In this document: one piece after another, positions 36,703 through 45,081 of the stretch
How positions within the stretch are numbered: position 1 is the stretch's first letter
How the letters are laid out: each line of letters begins with the position of its first letter
Assembly: GCF_001187505.1 (NCBI RefSeq)
Contig: NZ_CP012150.1
Location: 5,490,048 to 5,554,047, forward strand
Reading direction: 5' to 3'
From: Mycolicibacterium goodii
GTDB lineage: Bacteria > Actinomycetota > Actinomycetes > Mycobacteriales > Mycobacteriaceae
DNA length: 64,000 nucleotides
The notes under the pieces: generated by a model
Database searches by the model: none
Told to the model about the DNA's origin: nothing
What the model saw: only the letters and a program-made list of their open reading frames with translations
Program-made: the position numbers and the translations under genes

Positions 36703-37208
36703 GGGCGGTGACGATCACGACCTCGGTGTTGGTGGCCGGTATCGGCAACATCTTTCTCGGCGACGACGGATTCGGTCCCGAGGTGCTGCGTCATGTGCCC
36801 GCCGACCTCGCCGGATCCGGTGTCCGGTTGTGCGACTACGGGATCCGTGGGCTGCACCTGGCATACGACCTGCTCGACGGCTGGGACCGGCTCGTGCTCG
36901 TCGACGCGTTGCCCTGCCGCGACGGGCCCGGCACCCTGCACGTCTTCGAAGCCGACCCGATGCAGACGACACCGGGTCTCGATGCGCACGCCATGGATCC
37001 CGCCGCGGTGTTCGCGACGGTGCACGCGCTCGGTGGCACGATGCCGCCCACCGTCGTGGTCGGTTGCGAGGTGGCCGACGTGGCCGAGGGCATCGGATTG
37101 TCCGATGCGGTCGCGGCGGCCGTGCCACTGGCGGTCCGGGCCGTCACCGAAGCCGTCGCGCAAGCGGTCACCGATACGCGGGCGGCCACCTCGGCGCGGG
37201 AGACCTGA
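36699..37208 (+). CDS. Hydrogenase maturation endopeptidase
   Basis: A 169-residue protease of the HybD/HyaD family that removes the C-terminal peptide of HhyL once nickel is in place. It shows the signature GIGNIFLGDDGFGPEV (about 14-29) and the expected nickel-sensing residues Glu about 28, Asp about 69 (LVDALP) and His about 97 (DAHAMDP). GTG 36699 overlaps the stop of the small membrane gene by four bases; GTG 36708 is an alternative. HypC follows one base after its stop. Confidence 0.9.
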   Translation: MRAVTITTSVLVAGIGNIFLGDDGFGPEVLRHVPADLAGSGVRLCDYGIRGLHLAYDLLDGWDRLVLVDALPCRDGPGTLHVFEADPMQTTPGLDAHAMDPAAVFATVHALGGTMPPTVVVGCEVADVAEGIGLSDAVAAAVPLAVRAVTEAVAQAVTDTRAATSARET

Positions 37209-37209
37209 C

Positions 37210-37467
37210 ATGTGCCTGGGGATTCCCGGTCGGGTGGTCCGGATGCTCGACGGCTACGGCGGTCAACTCGCCCTCGTCGACGTCGCGGGCGGGCACCGTA
37301 AGGTCAACATCGGCATGCTGCCCGAGGAGACCTTCGCCCCGGGCGACTGGGTGATCATCCACATGGGTTTCGTCGTGGAGAAGACCGACGCCGCCGGGGC
37401 GCGGGCCGCCCTGCAGGGCCTGGAACTCCTGGGGCGCGGCGAATCCGGCCTCGGAGATCCGCCATGA
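37210..37467 (+). CDS. hypC: Hydrogenase maturation chaperone HypC, first copy
   Basis: An 85-residue chaperone that carries the Fe(CN)2CO unit between HypD and the large subunit. The essential N-terminal MCLGIPG is present, followed by the OB-like barrel (GDWVIIHMGFVVEK). Its stop overlaps the hypF start by four bases. A second hypC lies at 43174. Confidence 0.93.
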   Translation: MCLGIPGRVVRMLDGYGGQLALVDVAGGHRKVNIGMLPEETFAPGDWVIIHMGFVVEKTDAAGARAALQGLELLGRGESGLGDPP

Positions 37468-39746
37468 CCGGGCGCAGGCGGCTCCGGGTCGACGTGCACG
37501 GCGTCGTGCAGGGGGTGGGGTTCCGGCCGTTCGTCTACACCACCGCGGCGGCCTTCGGCCTCACCGGTGAGGTACGCAACGACAGCACCGGGGCGATCAT
37601 CGAGATCGAAGGCGACGCAGTCGATCTGCAGCGGTTCCTGCACCGCCTGCGGGACGCCCCTCCGCCCTTGGCGGTGATCGAGTCCGTCGACGTGCGGTCG
37701 CTTCCCGTCGCGCGCGGCACGGGATTCCGCATTGCCGACACGGCGCGTGCCGACGGCGGACGCACGCTGGCGGCACCGGATGTCGCGATGTGCGCGCAGT
37801 GCGCCGCCGAACAGCGGGACCCGCACAACCGCCGCTACCGCCACGCGTTCATCAACTGCACGAACTGTGGACCTCGGTTCACGATCATCGCGGCCCTGCC
37901 GTACGACCGGGAGAGCACCACCATGGCCGGCTTCGCGATGTGCGCCGAATGCGCCCGCGAGTACGCCGACCCCGCCGATCGGCGATTCCACGCACAACCG
38001 GTGTGCTGCCCGGACTGCGGTCCCAGGCTGCGCCTGCACACCGCAGCCGGTGAGAACGCCACCGCGGACGCCGCACTGCGGCGGGCCCGTGCACTGTTGG
38101 CCGAGGGCGCCATCCTGGCCGTCAAGGGCATCGGCGGCTATCACCTGGCGTGCGATGCTGCGAACCGTCGCGCCGTCGCGGAACTGCGGCGCCGAAAGCG
38201 CCGCGGCGACAAGCCGTTCGCGATGATGGTGCCGGACCTGGCCACCGCGCGTGCGGTGGGCGAGGTCGACGACGTCGCCGCGCGCCTGTTGTGCGGTCCG
38301 CAGCGGCCGATCGTGCTGATGCCGCGCCGGGCCACCGCGCGGGTCTGCGCCGAGGTCGCGCCCCGCAGCCCCGATGTGGGTGTGATGATCGCCTACAGTC
38401 CACTGCACACCCTGCTGTTCGGGCTTCCCGGTGATCCGCCCGGTCCCGAGGCGCTGGTGATGACGTCGGGGAACCGCAGCGGCGAACCGATCTGTTTCGA
38501 CGACGACGATGCGCTGCAACGGTTGTCCGGCCTCACCGACGGGTGGCTGATGCACGACCGCGCCATCCTGGTGCCGTGTGACGATTCCGTGGTCCGCGTC
38601 GTCGCGGGCGAGGAGATGGCGATCCGCCGGTCCCGCGGGTACGCCCCACTGCCGGTGGCGCTGCCGATCCCGGTGGTCCCGACGCTGGCCGTGGGTGCCG
38701 ATCTCAAGAACACCCTGGCCGTGGCCGACCAGGAGTACGCATGGTTGAGCGGATACGTCGGGGACATGGACGATCTGGCGACGCTGTCGGCGTTCGGTCG
38801 AGCGGTGAACCACCTGCAGGCGCTCACCGGCACCACACCGCAGATGGTCGTCGCCGACGCGCACCCCGGTTACCGGTCGACGTCGTGGGCCCACCGCAAT
38901 GCCGGGGACCGTCCGGTGCGCCATGTGCAGCATCACCACGCGCACATCGCGGCGGTCATGGGTGAGCACGGTCTGGACGGTTCCGAGCGTGTGCTCGGCA
39001 TCGCGTTCGACGGCACCGGGTTCGGGGTCGACGGCGCGGTGTGGGGTGGTGAGGTCCTGCTCGCCGACTACAAGGGTTTCGAGCGGGTCGCACACCTGGC
39101 CTATGTGCCGCTCGCGGGCGGCGACGTGAGTGTGCGGCGTCCATGTCGGATGGCCCTGTCGCATCTGTGGGCCGCCGGGATCCGGTGGGACGCCGACCTT
39201 CCGCCGGTGCGGGCCTGCCCCGAGGAGGAACGTCGGGCACTGTTGAGTCAACTGACCACCGGCAACGGCTGTGTACCCACGTCGAGCATGGGACGCCTGT
39301 TCGATGCCGTCTCGGCGTTGATCGGGGTGCGCCAGACCGTGGACTACGAGGCCCAGGCCGCGATCGAACTCGAGGGGTTGGCGCGCCGCACGCCCGCCGG
39401 TACACCGGCCTATGCCTTCGCGCTGCACACCGATCGGCAACCCGCCACGTTCGACCCGGCTCCCGTACTCGCCGCGGTGATCGCCGATCTGCGGGCCGAC
39501 CTGGCACCCGCGGTCATCAGCGCGCGCTTCCACCAGGCCGTCATGAATCTCGTGGTCGACCTGTCGCGCTTGGCCGCGGGTGGCCCGGTGGTTCTGACCG
39601 GCGGCGTGTTCCAGAACGCGCTGCTGCTGGAGGCGACGCTGGCCGCCTTGCGGGAGAACGGGATTCACGCACTCACCGCGCACCGGATACCACCGAACGA
39701 CGGCGGCATCGCGCTCGGGCAACTGCTGGTGGGAAACGCGGGGTGA
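37464..39746 (+). CDS. hypF: Carbamoyltransferase HypF
   Basis: A 760-residue enzyme that uses carbamoyl phosphate and ATP to make the thiocarboxamide on HypE, the source of the cyanide ligands. Domains in order: acylphosphatase (VHGVVQGVGFRPFVY, 1-95), two zinc fingers (CAQC/CTNC and CAEC/CPDC, about 108-180), a YrdC-like nucleotide-binding domain (about 200-390) and the Kae1-like carbamoyltransferase with HHHAHIAAVMGEHG and AFDGTGFG. Normal length. It is coupled to hypC by an ATGA overlap. Confidence 0.95.
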   Translation: MTGRRRLRVDVHGVVQGVGFRPFVYTTAAAFGLTGEVRNDSTGAIIEIEGDAVDLQRFLHRLRDAPPPLAVIESVDVRSLPVARGTGFRIADTARADGGRTLAAPDVAMCAQCAAEQRDPHNRRYRHAFINCTNCGPRFTIIAALPYDRESTTMAGFAMCAECAREYADPADRRFHAQPVCCPDCGPRLRLHTAAGENATADAALRRARALLAEGAILAVKGIGGYHLACDAANRRAVAELRRRKRRGDKPFAMMVPDLATARAVGEVDDVAARLLCGPQRPIVLMPRRATARVCAEVAPRSPDVGVMIAYSPLHTLLFGLPGDPPGPEALVMTSGNRSGEPICFDDDDALQRLSGLTDGWLMHDRAILVPCDDSVVRVVAGEEMAIRRSRGYAPLPVALPIPVVPTLAVGADLKNTLAVADQEYAWLSGYVGDMDDLATLSAFGRAVNHLQALTGTTPQMVVADAHPGYRSTSWAHRNAGDRPVRHVQHHHAHIAAVMGEHGLDGSERVLGIAFDGTGFGVDGAVWGGEVLLADYKGFERVAHLAYVPLAGGDVSVRRPCRMALSHLWAAGIRWDADLPPVRACPEEERRALLSQLTTGNGCVPTSSMGRLFDAVSALIGVRQTVDYEAQAAIELEGLARRTPAGTPAYAFALHTDRQPATFDPAPVLAAVIADLRADLAPAVISARFHQAVMNLVVDLSRLAAGGPVVLTGGVFQNALLLEATLAALRENGIHALTAHRIPPNDGGIALGQLLVGNAG

Positions 39747-39750
39747 TGCC

Positions 39751-40479
39751 ATGACCGTCCATCCGCCGCAGCGCCTGCCCACCGGCTACGAACTGTTCAC
39801 GCGCTACGCCTTCCCGCCCAACGAACTCGGATACTGCGGGCCCGCCGGGTCGGGTGATCGCGATCCTGCCGAATTGGCTTACCACGCACCCGAGTTCGAC
39901 GGGGCCTGGCCGTATCTGCGCGTGATCGCCCGCGCGATCGGCCAGGAACCGCTGGCCGAGGACGTGGTGGCGGCCTACTGGGTGGGCGGGCCGCCGCTGC
40001 TGCGGGTGGACCCGGCGGAACTGCTCGCCGGGGTGCGCACCGCGTTCGCGGGTCAGGTGTGCGGTCTTCTCGACGACGTCGCCGTGTCCGAATCGGTGCT
40101 GGCCCATCACAGCTTCCACGTGTTCGTGGTGTACCCGTGGGTCACGTTCCTGGACCGGAACCCCGACGTTGCACTGCAGGTGCTGCAGAACTGCCGGATC
40201 CGCTGGGGCACGGTCACCGGCGTCGAAGGTGAGCACGTCAGACTCGAATCCCGGCCGTTGGTGCGCAACGGCCGGCGCGTCGAACTCGGCGACCCCGTCA
40301 CCGAATTGGCGCGCTGGAGCCGCAACGGCACCTCCCTCACGGCCGCACCGCGCCCCGGCGACATCGTCTCGGCGCACTGGGACTGGGTGTGCGACACCCT
40401 GTCCCCCCACGACGTCACCGCGTTGACCGATACGACCGTGACCACGCTCGGCGTCGTCAACGCGCTGCGAGAAAGGTAA
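39751..40479 (+). CDS. DUF6390 hydrogenase-locus protein
   Basis: A 242-residue cytoplasmic protein five bases after hypF. The N-terminus FTRYAFPPNELGYCGPAG is the signature of DUF6390, a family found with actinobacterial hydrogenases. A central SFHVFVVYPWVTFLDRNPD segment and a C-terminal barrel-like part (GDIVSAHWDWVCDTL) follow. No catalytic motif is recognised. Function unknown. Confidence 0.75.
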   Translation: MTVHPPQRLPTGYELFTRYAFPPNELGYCGPAGSGDRDPAELAYHAPEFDGAWPYLRVIARAIGQEPLAEDVVAAYWVGGPPLLRVDPAELLAGVRTAFAGQVCGLLDDVAVSESVLAHHSFHVFVVYPWVTFLDRNPDVALQVLQNCRIRWGTVTGVEGEHVRLESRPLVRNGRRVELGDPVTELARWSRNGTSLTAAPRPGDIVSAHWDWVCDTLSPHDVTALTDTTVTTLGVVNALRER

Positions 40480-40487
40480 GGGATCCC

Positions 40488-40667
40488 ATGAACACCCCAG
40501 GCGGGCATCTGTCCGAAGAACCGCAGGAAGAGCGCGGCGCACCCGGTTCACGTGACACCGGCTCCGATGAACCCTCCGGCGGGCCCACCGACCGTCCGTC
40601 GGGCACCTACCAGGGCGACGAGAGCGTGCCCGCACACGACACCGAGGCCGGTCAGGAGAACCCATGA
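40488..40667 (+). CDS. Small acidic disordered protein (59 residues)
   Basis: ATG 40488 follows GGTAAGGGAT. The product is hydrophilic and rich in Glu, Asp, Gly, Ser and Pro with no hydrophobic core, so it is probably unstructured. Its stop overlaps the next start in ATGA, and this coupling supports its being translated. No family recognised. Confidence 0.55.
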   Translation: MNTPGGHLSEEPQEERGAPGSRDTGSDEPSGGPTDRPSGTYQGDESVPAHDTEAGQENP

Positions 40668-41380
40668 CCACCGTCCCGGCACCGTCCTTCATCGGCACCG
40701 ACCTGTCCGCCGACCTCGCGGCCGCGGCCCTCGATGTCGCCCGCAGGTTCCACGATGGCGCGACGCTGTGGGTGATGGCGCCGCAGTGGGAACCGCACGC
40801 CCACCACGTCGCAGTCGAATTCGTGCACCCCGTGATCATGGGCAAGCGGGCGCTGCCGTCAGTGGCCCTGGTCGAATCCGATCCGGTGGCCCAGGCCAGG
40901 GTGGCGAGCCAACCCGGCGACCTGCTGCTGGCGGTCGCCGCGGCCGACGACCCCGCCGTCGTCGACGCCATGCGCCGCGCCGACGCGTGGGGTGTGACCA
41001 CGCTGTGGATCGGCTCGGGACCACGCCCACCCGCCGGGGCCGCCCACCACATCCTGTGGGTCGACTCCGACGACCCGATGGTGCCTGCCACCGGACGGTT
41101 CGTGTTGATGTACCACCTGTTGTGGGAACTGACGCACGTGTGCTTCGAGCATCCCGGGTTGCTGAAGACCCCGGCCGACGACGGGCAGACCTGCATCACC
41201 TGCAGCGACGACGCGTGTCTGGCCGAAGTGATTCTGCCGCCGGACGATTCAGGCCGCCAGGCCCTGGTCCGCACCGCGCGCGGCGAGGAATGGGTCGACA
41301 CCGCGATGCTGCAGGCCGTGGGCGTCGACGATCTGGTGCTGGTGCACGGCGGCGTGGCCATCACCGCATTGGACAGCTGA
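40664..41380 (+). CDS. SIS-like protein with a C-terminal HypC-like domain
   Basis: A 238-residue protein. Residues 1-165 resemble a sugar-isomerase (SIS) Rossmann-like fold (ATLWVMAPQWEPHAHHVAVE, PGDLLLAVAAADD) but lack the classical sugar-phosphate Ser/Thr loops. Residues about 170-238 resemble a HypC-type barrel (TCITCSDDACLAEVI and VDDLVLVHGGVAI), with three cysteines at 177, 180 and 185 instead of the N-terminal Met-Cys. It may chaperone the large subunit or an iron intermediate. The next gene is another SIS protein. Confidence 0.7.
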   Translation: MTTVPAPSFIGTDLSADLAAAALDVARRFHDGATLWVMAPQWEPHAHHVAVEFVHPVIMGKRALPSVALVESDPVAQARVASQPGDLLLAVAAADDPAVVDAMRRADAWGVTTLWIGSGPRPPAGAAHHILWVDSDDPMVPATGRFVLMYHLLWELTHVCFEHPGLLKTPADDGQTCITCSDDACLAEVILPPDDSGRQALVRTARGEEWVDTAMLQAVGVDDLVLVHGGVAITALDS

Positions 41381-41397
41381 ATCCGACGAGGTGAACC

Positions 41398-42084
41398 ATG
41401 ACCAGTGAAGTCCCCGACAGCGGCACGGAAAGCACCGGGTTCCTGTATCCCTTCATCGAATCCGAGGAGACCGACATCACCGCGCTGCTCGACGATCTCG
41501 TGGCCTCTGCACGCAGCAAGGCCACCGAAAGCGCCCGGCTGCAACAGGAATCGCTGCACGAATACGATGCGGGACTGCGCGCGGCGGGTATCGAGATGGC
41601 CGAGCGGTTCCTGCGCGGCGGCCGGCTGTACACGCTGGGCAACGGCGGGAGCTCGACCGATGCGGCGACGCTCGCCTCGTTGTTCAGCAGACCCGCACGC
41701 GGTCGCCCGGTCGCGGCGTGGTCCCTGGCCGCCGACGAGGCCGTGGTGACCGCGCTCGGCAACGACGTGGGTTTCGAGTTGATCTTCAAGCGGCAGATCA
41801 TCGCCCACGCGCGCGACCGCGACATCGCCGTCGCGCTGTCCACGTCGGGCAACTCCGAGGATCTGATGACCGCGATCGGTGAGGCCAACCGCCGCGGCCT
41901 GCTGACCATCGGGTTCGCCGGGCACGACGGCGGGCGCATGGCCGCCACCGACGACCTGGATTTTTGTTTCACGGTGCACAGCCAGAGCATTCACCGCATC
42001 CAGGAGTCCCACGCCATGCTCGGCTACCGGCTCTGGTGCGTCGCGCAGGAACACATGGCCGAAGCCAGGATGAGCAGATCATGA
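41398..42084 (+). CDS. GmhA-like SIS-domain protein
   Basis: A 228-residue protein of the phosphoheptose isomerase-like SIS family. It keeps the phosphosugar-binding segments TLGNGGSSTDAATLAS and ALSTSGNSEDL, and the helix IHRIQESHAMLGY. Mycobacteria have no heptose lipopolysaccharide, and its place between the SIS/HypC-like gene and hypE points to a role in hydrogenase maturation or control. The ligand is unknown. hypE overlaps its stop by four bases. Confidence 0.8.
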   Translation: MTSEVPDSGTESTGFLYPFIESEETDITALLDDLVASARSKATESARLQQESLHEYDAGLRAAGIEMAERFLRGGRLYTLGNGGSSTDAATLASLFSRPARGRPVAAWSLAADEAVVTALGNDVGFELIFKRQIIAHARDRDIAVALSTSGNSEDLMTAIGEANRRGLLTIGFAGHDGGRMAATDDLDFCFTVHSQSIHRIQESHAMLGYRLWCVAQEHMAEARMSRS

Positions 42085-43154
42085 GAACCGAGAACCAGGT
42101 GCTCGAACGCATCGACCAGTTCCGCCAGCGGCGCCCGCGGCTGCTCGACGACGTGGTGACCCTGGCGCACGGTGCGGGTGGCAAGTCGTCGGCCGCGCTG
42201 GTCGACGCGGTGTTCCTGGAGGCGTTCCGCAATCCCGAGCTCGAGCAGCTCGGGGATGCCGCGGTCGTGCGCACCCCGTCCGGTGATGCGCTGGCGTTCT
42301 CGACCGATTCGTATGTGGTTGCCCCGCACCGGTTCCCGGGCGGATCGATCGGGCATGTCGCGGTGCACGGCACCATCAACGACCTCGCGGTGTCCGGTGC
42401 GCGCCCGCAATGGCTTTCGGCGGGTTTCGTCATCGAGGAGGGCTTCCCGATCGCCGAACTGCGCGAGATCGTCGCCGACATGAGCGAGGCCGCGGCGCGG
42501 GCCGGGGTGCACATCGTCACCGGCGACACCAAGGTCGTCGGTAAGGGCGCGGCCGACGGGCTCTACATCTGCACGGCCGGTGTCGGCGTGGTCCCCGCGG
42601 GCAGGCGGTTGTCGCGCGCCGACGTCCGCCCCGGCGATCAGGTGGTGCTGTCCGGGACGATCGGCGAACACGGCATGGCCGTCATGCTGGCCCGCGGTGA
42701 CCTCGCGATCGACGCCGACATCGAATCCGACACCGCACCCGTGCACGAACTGGTGGAGCTCCTGCTGGCCGCGGCGCCGTCGACGCGGTGGATGCGCGAC
42801 GCGACGCGCGGCGGCGTCGGCACCGTGTGCAACGAACTGGCCAAGGACGCGCCGTTCGCGGTGATCCTCGACGAGGAGCGACTTCCGATCAGACCGCAGG
42901 TGCTCGGCGCGTGCGACCTGCTCGGCATCGATCCCCTCTATGTCGCCAACGAGGGCAAGTTCCTGGCCGTGGTCCCGCACGGCGAGGCCGATGCGGCGGT
43001 CGCGGCGCTGCGCGCGCACCCGCAGGGTGCCGACGCGGCGCTCGTCGGGGAGATCACCGGGGAACCACCCGGGATCGTCGCGCTGCGAACCGCTTTCGGG
43101 GGCAGCCGGATCGTCGACATGCTGGTCGGGGACCCGTTGCCCAGGATCTGCTGA
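42081..43154 (+). CDS. hypE: Hydrogenase maturation protein HypE
   Basis: A 357-residue ATP-dependent dehydratase that turns its own thiocarboxamide into thiocyanate and passes cyanide to the HypC-HypD iron. The C-terminal Cys that carries the group is present (ending PRIC). AIR-synthase-like motifs include AHGAGGKSS, ATRGGVGTVCNE and GDAAVVRTPSGDALAFSTDS. ATG 42081 overlaps the previous stop by four bases. Slightly longer than the usual 330-350 residues, with an N-terminal extension. Confidence 0.95.
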   Translation: MRTENQVLERIDQFRQRRPRLLDDVVTLAHGAGGKSSAALVDAVFLEAFRNPELEQLGDAAVVRTPSGDALAFSTDSYVVAPHRFPGGSIGHVAVHGTINDLAVSGARPQWLSAGFVIEEGFPIAELREIVADMSEAAARAGVHIVTGDTKVVGKGAADGLYICTAGVGVVPAGRRLSRADVRPGDQVVLSGTIGEHGMAVMLARGDLAIDADIESDTAPVHELVELLLAAAPSTRWMRDATRGGVGTVCNELAKDAPFAVILDEERLPIRPQVLGACDLLGIDPLYVANEGKFLAVVPHGEADAAVAALRAHPQGADAALVGEITGEPPGIVALRTAFGGSRIVDMLVGDPLPRIC

Positions 43155-43173
43155 GGGAGAAGGAGCAGACGCC

Positions 43174-43458
43174 ATGTGTCTGGGCATACCCGGTCAGGTG
43201 GTCGACATCGTCGACACCGAGGCCCATCTCGCCAAGGTCGACGTCAACGGTGTGCGCCGGGTGATCAGTGTGCGCCTGCTGACCGTCGACGATCCGCAGG
43301 ACTCCCTGCGGGTGGGCGACTGGGTGCTGGTGCACGTCGGGTTCGCGATGGCCAAGATCGACGAGCGCGAGGCCCAGCTCACGCTCGATCAGGTGCAGAA
43401 GATGGGCGCCGACTACACCAACGAGATCGACGCGTTCACGTCGTCGGAGATCGCGTGA
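43174..43458 (+). CDS. hypC: Hydrogenase maturation chaperone HypC, second copy
   Basis: A 94-residue HypC paralogue with the required MCLGIPG N-terminus and GDWVLVHVGFAMAKID. It has a longer helical C-terminus than the copy at 37210 (LDQVQKMGADYTNEIDAF). It lies between hypE and hypD with a strong AGAAGGAG ribosome binding site, so it is the likely partner of HypD. The two copies differ well beyond the barrel core. Confidence 0.93.
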   Translation: MCLGIPGQVVDIVDTEAHLAKVDVNGVRRVISVRLLTVDDPQDSLRVGDWVLVHVGFAMAKIDEREAQLTLDQVQKMGADYTNEIDAFTSSEIA

Positions 43459-43489
43459 TTGCCCGAAGAGCCAAAAAAGAAGGTGCCGC

Positions 43490-44614
43490 ATGAAATTCGT
43501 CGACGAATTCCGCGATCCGGCCGCCGCGCGCGCCCTGGTCCGGTCGATCACCGAACTCGCGGCGGGTGACGAGTTCAAGTTCATGGAGGTGTGCGGTGGC
43601 CACACCCACACCATCTACCGGCACGGCATCGAACATCTGCTGCCCGAGTCGATCGAACTCGTCCACGGTCCCGGTTGTCCGGTGTGTGTGATCCCGATGG
43701 GCCGGGTGGACGACGCGATGTGGCTCGCCGAACAACCCGGGGTCATCTTCACGACGTTCGGCGACATGATGCGCGTACCGGGTTCGTCCGGGAACCTCAT
43801 CGAGGCCAAGGCGCGGGGCGCCGATGTGCGGTTCGTGTACTCGCCGCTCGACGCGCTCAAGATCGCCCGCGACAACCCGGACCGCCGCGTGGTGTTCTTC
43901 GCGGTCGGCTTCGAGACCACGGCGCCGTCGACGGCGGTCACCCTGGTGCGGGCCCGCGCACTCGGCGTCCGGAATTTCAGCGTGTTCTGCAACCACGTCA
44001 CGATCGTCCCGCCCATCAAGGCCATTCTGGAATCGCCCGATCTGCGGCTGTCCGGCTTCCTCGGCCCGGGGCACGTCTCGACCGTGGTGGGTCTGCGGCC
44101 GTACCGGTTCGTGCCCGGTGTCTACCGGAAACCCATCGTGGTCGCGGGTTTCGAACCGCTGGACATCCTGGCGTCGGTGCACATGCTGCTGCAGCAGATC
44201 CGCGACGGCCGCTGCGAGGTGGAGAACCAGTACACCCGCGTGGTGCGCCCGGAAGGCAACGTCGCCGCCCTGCAACTGATGGCCGAGACTTTCGAGCTGC
44301 GGCCCCACTTCGAATGGCGCGGACTGGGTTTCATCTCGCAGAGCGCGCTGAAGATCCACCCCGACTACGCCGAGTACGATGCCGAGTTGATCTTCGACAT
44401 GCCCGGGGTGCGGGTTGCCGACCCGAAGGCATGCCAGTGCGGCGAGGTGCTCAAGGGCGTGATCAAGCCGTGGGAGTGCAAGGTGTTCGGGACCGCGTGC
44501 ACACCGGAGACCCCGATCGGCACGTGCATGGTGTCACCCGAGGGCGCGTGCGCGGCGTACTACAACTTCGGCAGGCTTCATCGCGACACCGCCCAGCTTC
44601 TGCTGCGACGGTGA
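43490..44614 (+). CDS. hypD: Hydrogenase maturation protein HypD
   Basis: A 374-residue Fe-S protein on which the Fe(CN)2CO unit is assembled with HypC. The conserved motifs are CGGHTHTIYRHG, GPGCPVCV, GFETTAPS and the C-terminal cluster cysteines in KACQCGEVLKG, ECKVFGTAC and CMVSPEGAC. Normal length. It closes the same-strand hydrogenase locus; the next gene is convergent 13 bases later. Confidence 0.96.
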   Translation: MKFVDEFRDPAAARALVRSITELAAGDEFKFMEVCGGHTHTIYRHGIEHLLPESIELVHGPGCPVCVIPMGRVDDAMWLAEQPGVIFTTFGDMMRVPGSSGNLIEAKARGADVRFVYSPLDALKIARDNPDRRVVFFAVGFETTAPSTAVTLVRARALGVRNFSVFCNHVTIVPPIKAILESPDLRLSGFLGPGHVSTVVGLRPYRFVPGVYRKPIVVAGFEPLDILASVHMLLQQIRDGRCEVENQYTRVVRPEGNVAALQLMAETFELRPHFEWRGLGFISQSALKIHPDYAEYDAELIFDMPGVRVADPKACQCGEVLKGVIKPWECKVFGTACTPETPIGTCMVSPEGACAAYYNFGRLHRDTAQLLLRR

Positions 44615-44627
44615 GGACGGGTTCAGC

Positions 44628-44831
44628 TCACTCGCGCCAGCGCGGGAAACGGTCGTAATCCCGCAGCGTCATGACGAACCCGACCACACCGACGGCTATG
44701 GCCAGGAAGTATCCAGCAATCACCTGCCATCCCGTGAAGGCCGACGCGGTCAGCCAGCACAACAGGACGGCAACAACCACCAGCAGCACACCGTAGAGCG
44801 GTGTCCGTTGGGGATGATCACCCAACCCCAT
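44628..44831 (-). CDS. Small two-span membrane protein
   Basis: A 67-residue protein from ATG 44831 with two hydrophobic segments (about 13-31 and 36-54) and a basic end (YDRFPRWRE). It is downstream of the DUF3046 gene on the same strand. No family recognised with certainty. The longer frame from 44978 is rejected because it would overlap the DUF3046 gene. Confidence 0.6.
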   Translation of the reverse strand: MGLGDHPQRTPLYGVLLVVVAVLLCWLTASAFTGWQVIAGYFLAIAVGVVGFVMTLRDYDRFPRWRE

Positions 44832-44877
44832 GCGTGCGAGTCTACGCGGGCGAGCACGCCGAAAAAACCGTCGCTGA

Positions 44878-45072
44878 TCACCACTGATCGCGCGGCACGT
44901 CGAAGTCGGCGCACAGCGCCCGCCACACCTGACGGGGCTCCACCCCTTCCTCGATGGCCTCCGCGGCCGTGCGCCCACCCAGGTCGCTCAGCACATGGTC
45001 GACCAGCAGGGAACGCCCGCGGATGGACCCGAACTGGTTGTCCACGAGCTCATGGAATTCCGTCAACCGCAC
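44878..45072 (-). CDS. DUF3046 protein
   Basis: A 64-residue protein with the family sequence MRLTEFHELVDNQFG and AAEAIEEGVEPRQVWRALC. It is the counterpart of M. tuberculosis Rv2738c, which lies next to recA there; here the 16-kb hydrogenase locus separates them. It starts nine bases after the glycosyltransferase stop. Function unknown. Confidence 0.88.
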   Translation of the reverse strand: MRLTEFHELVDNQFGSIRGRSLLVDHVLSDLGGRTAAEAIEEGVEPRQVWRALCADFDVPRDQW

Positions 45073-45081
45073 GGTCTCAAC

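Noticed and set aside
37263..39782. 839-codon open frame antisense to hypC and hypF
   Set aside because: The opposite strand encodes complete HypC and HypF with all motifs; the antisense translation shows no family features.
39673..42054. 793-codon open frame antisense to the SIS genes
   Set aside because: Low-information composition and no start signal; the plus-strand genes are coupled by overlaps.
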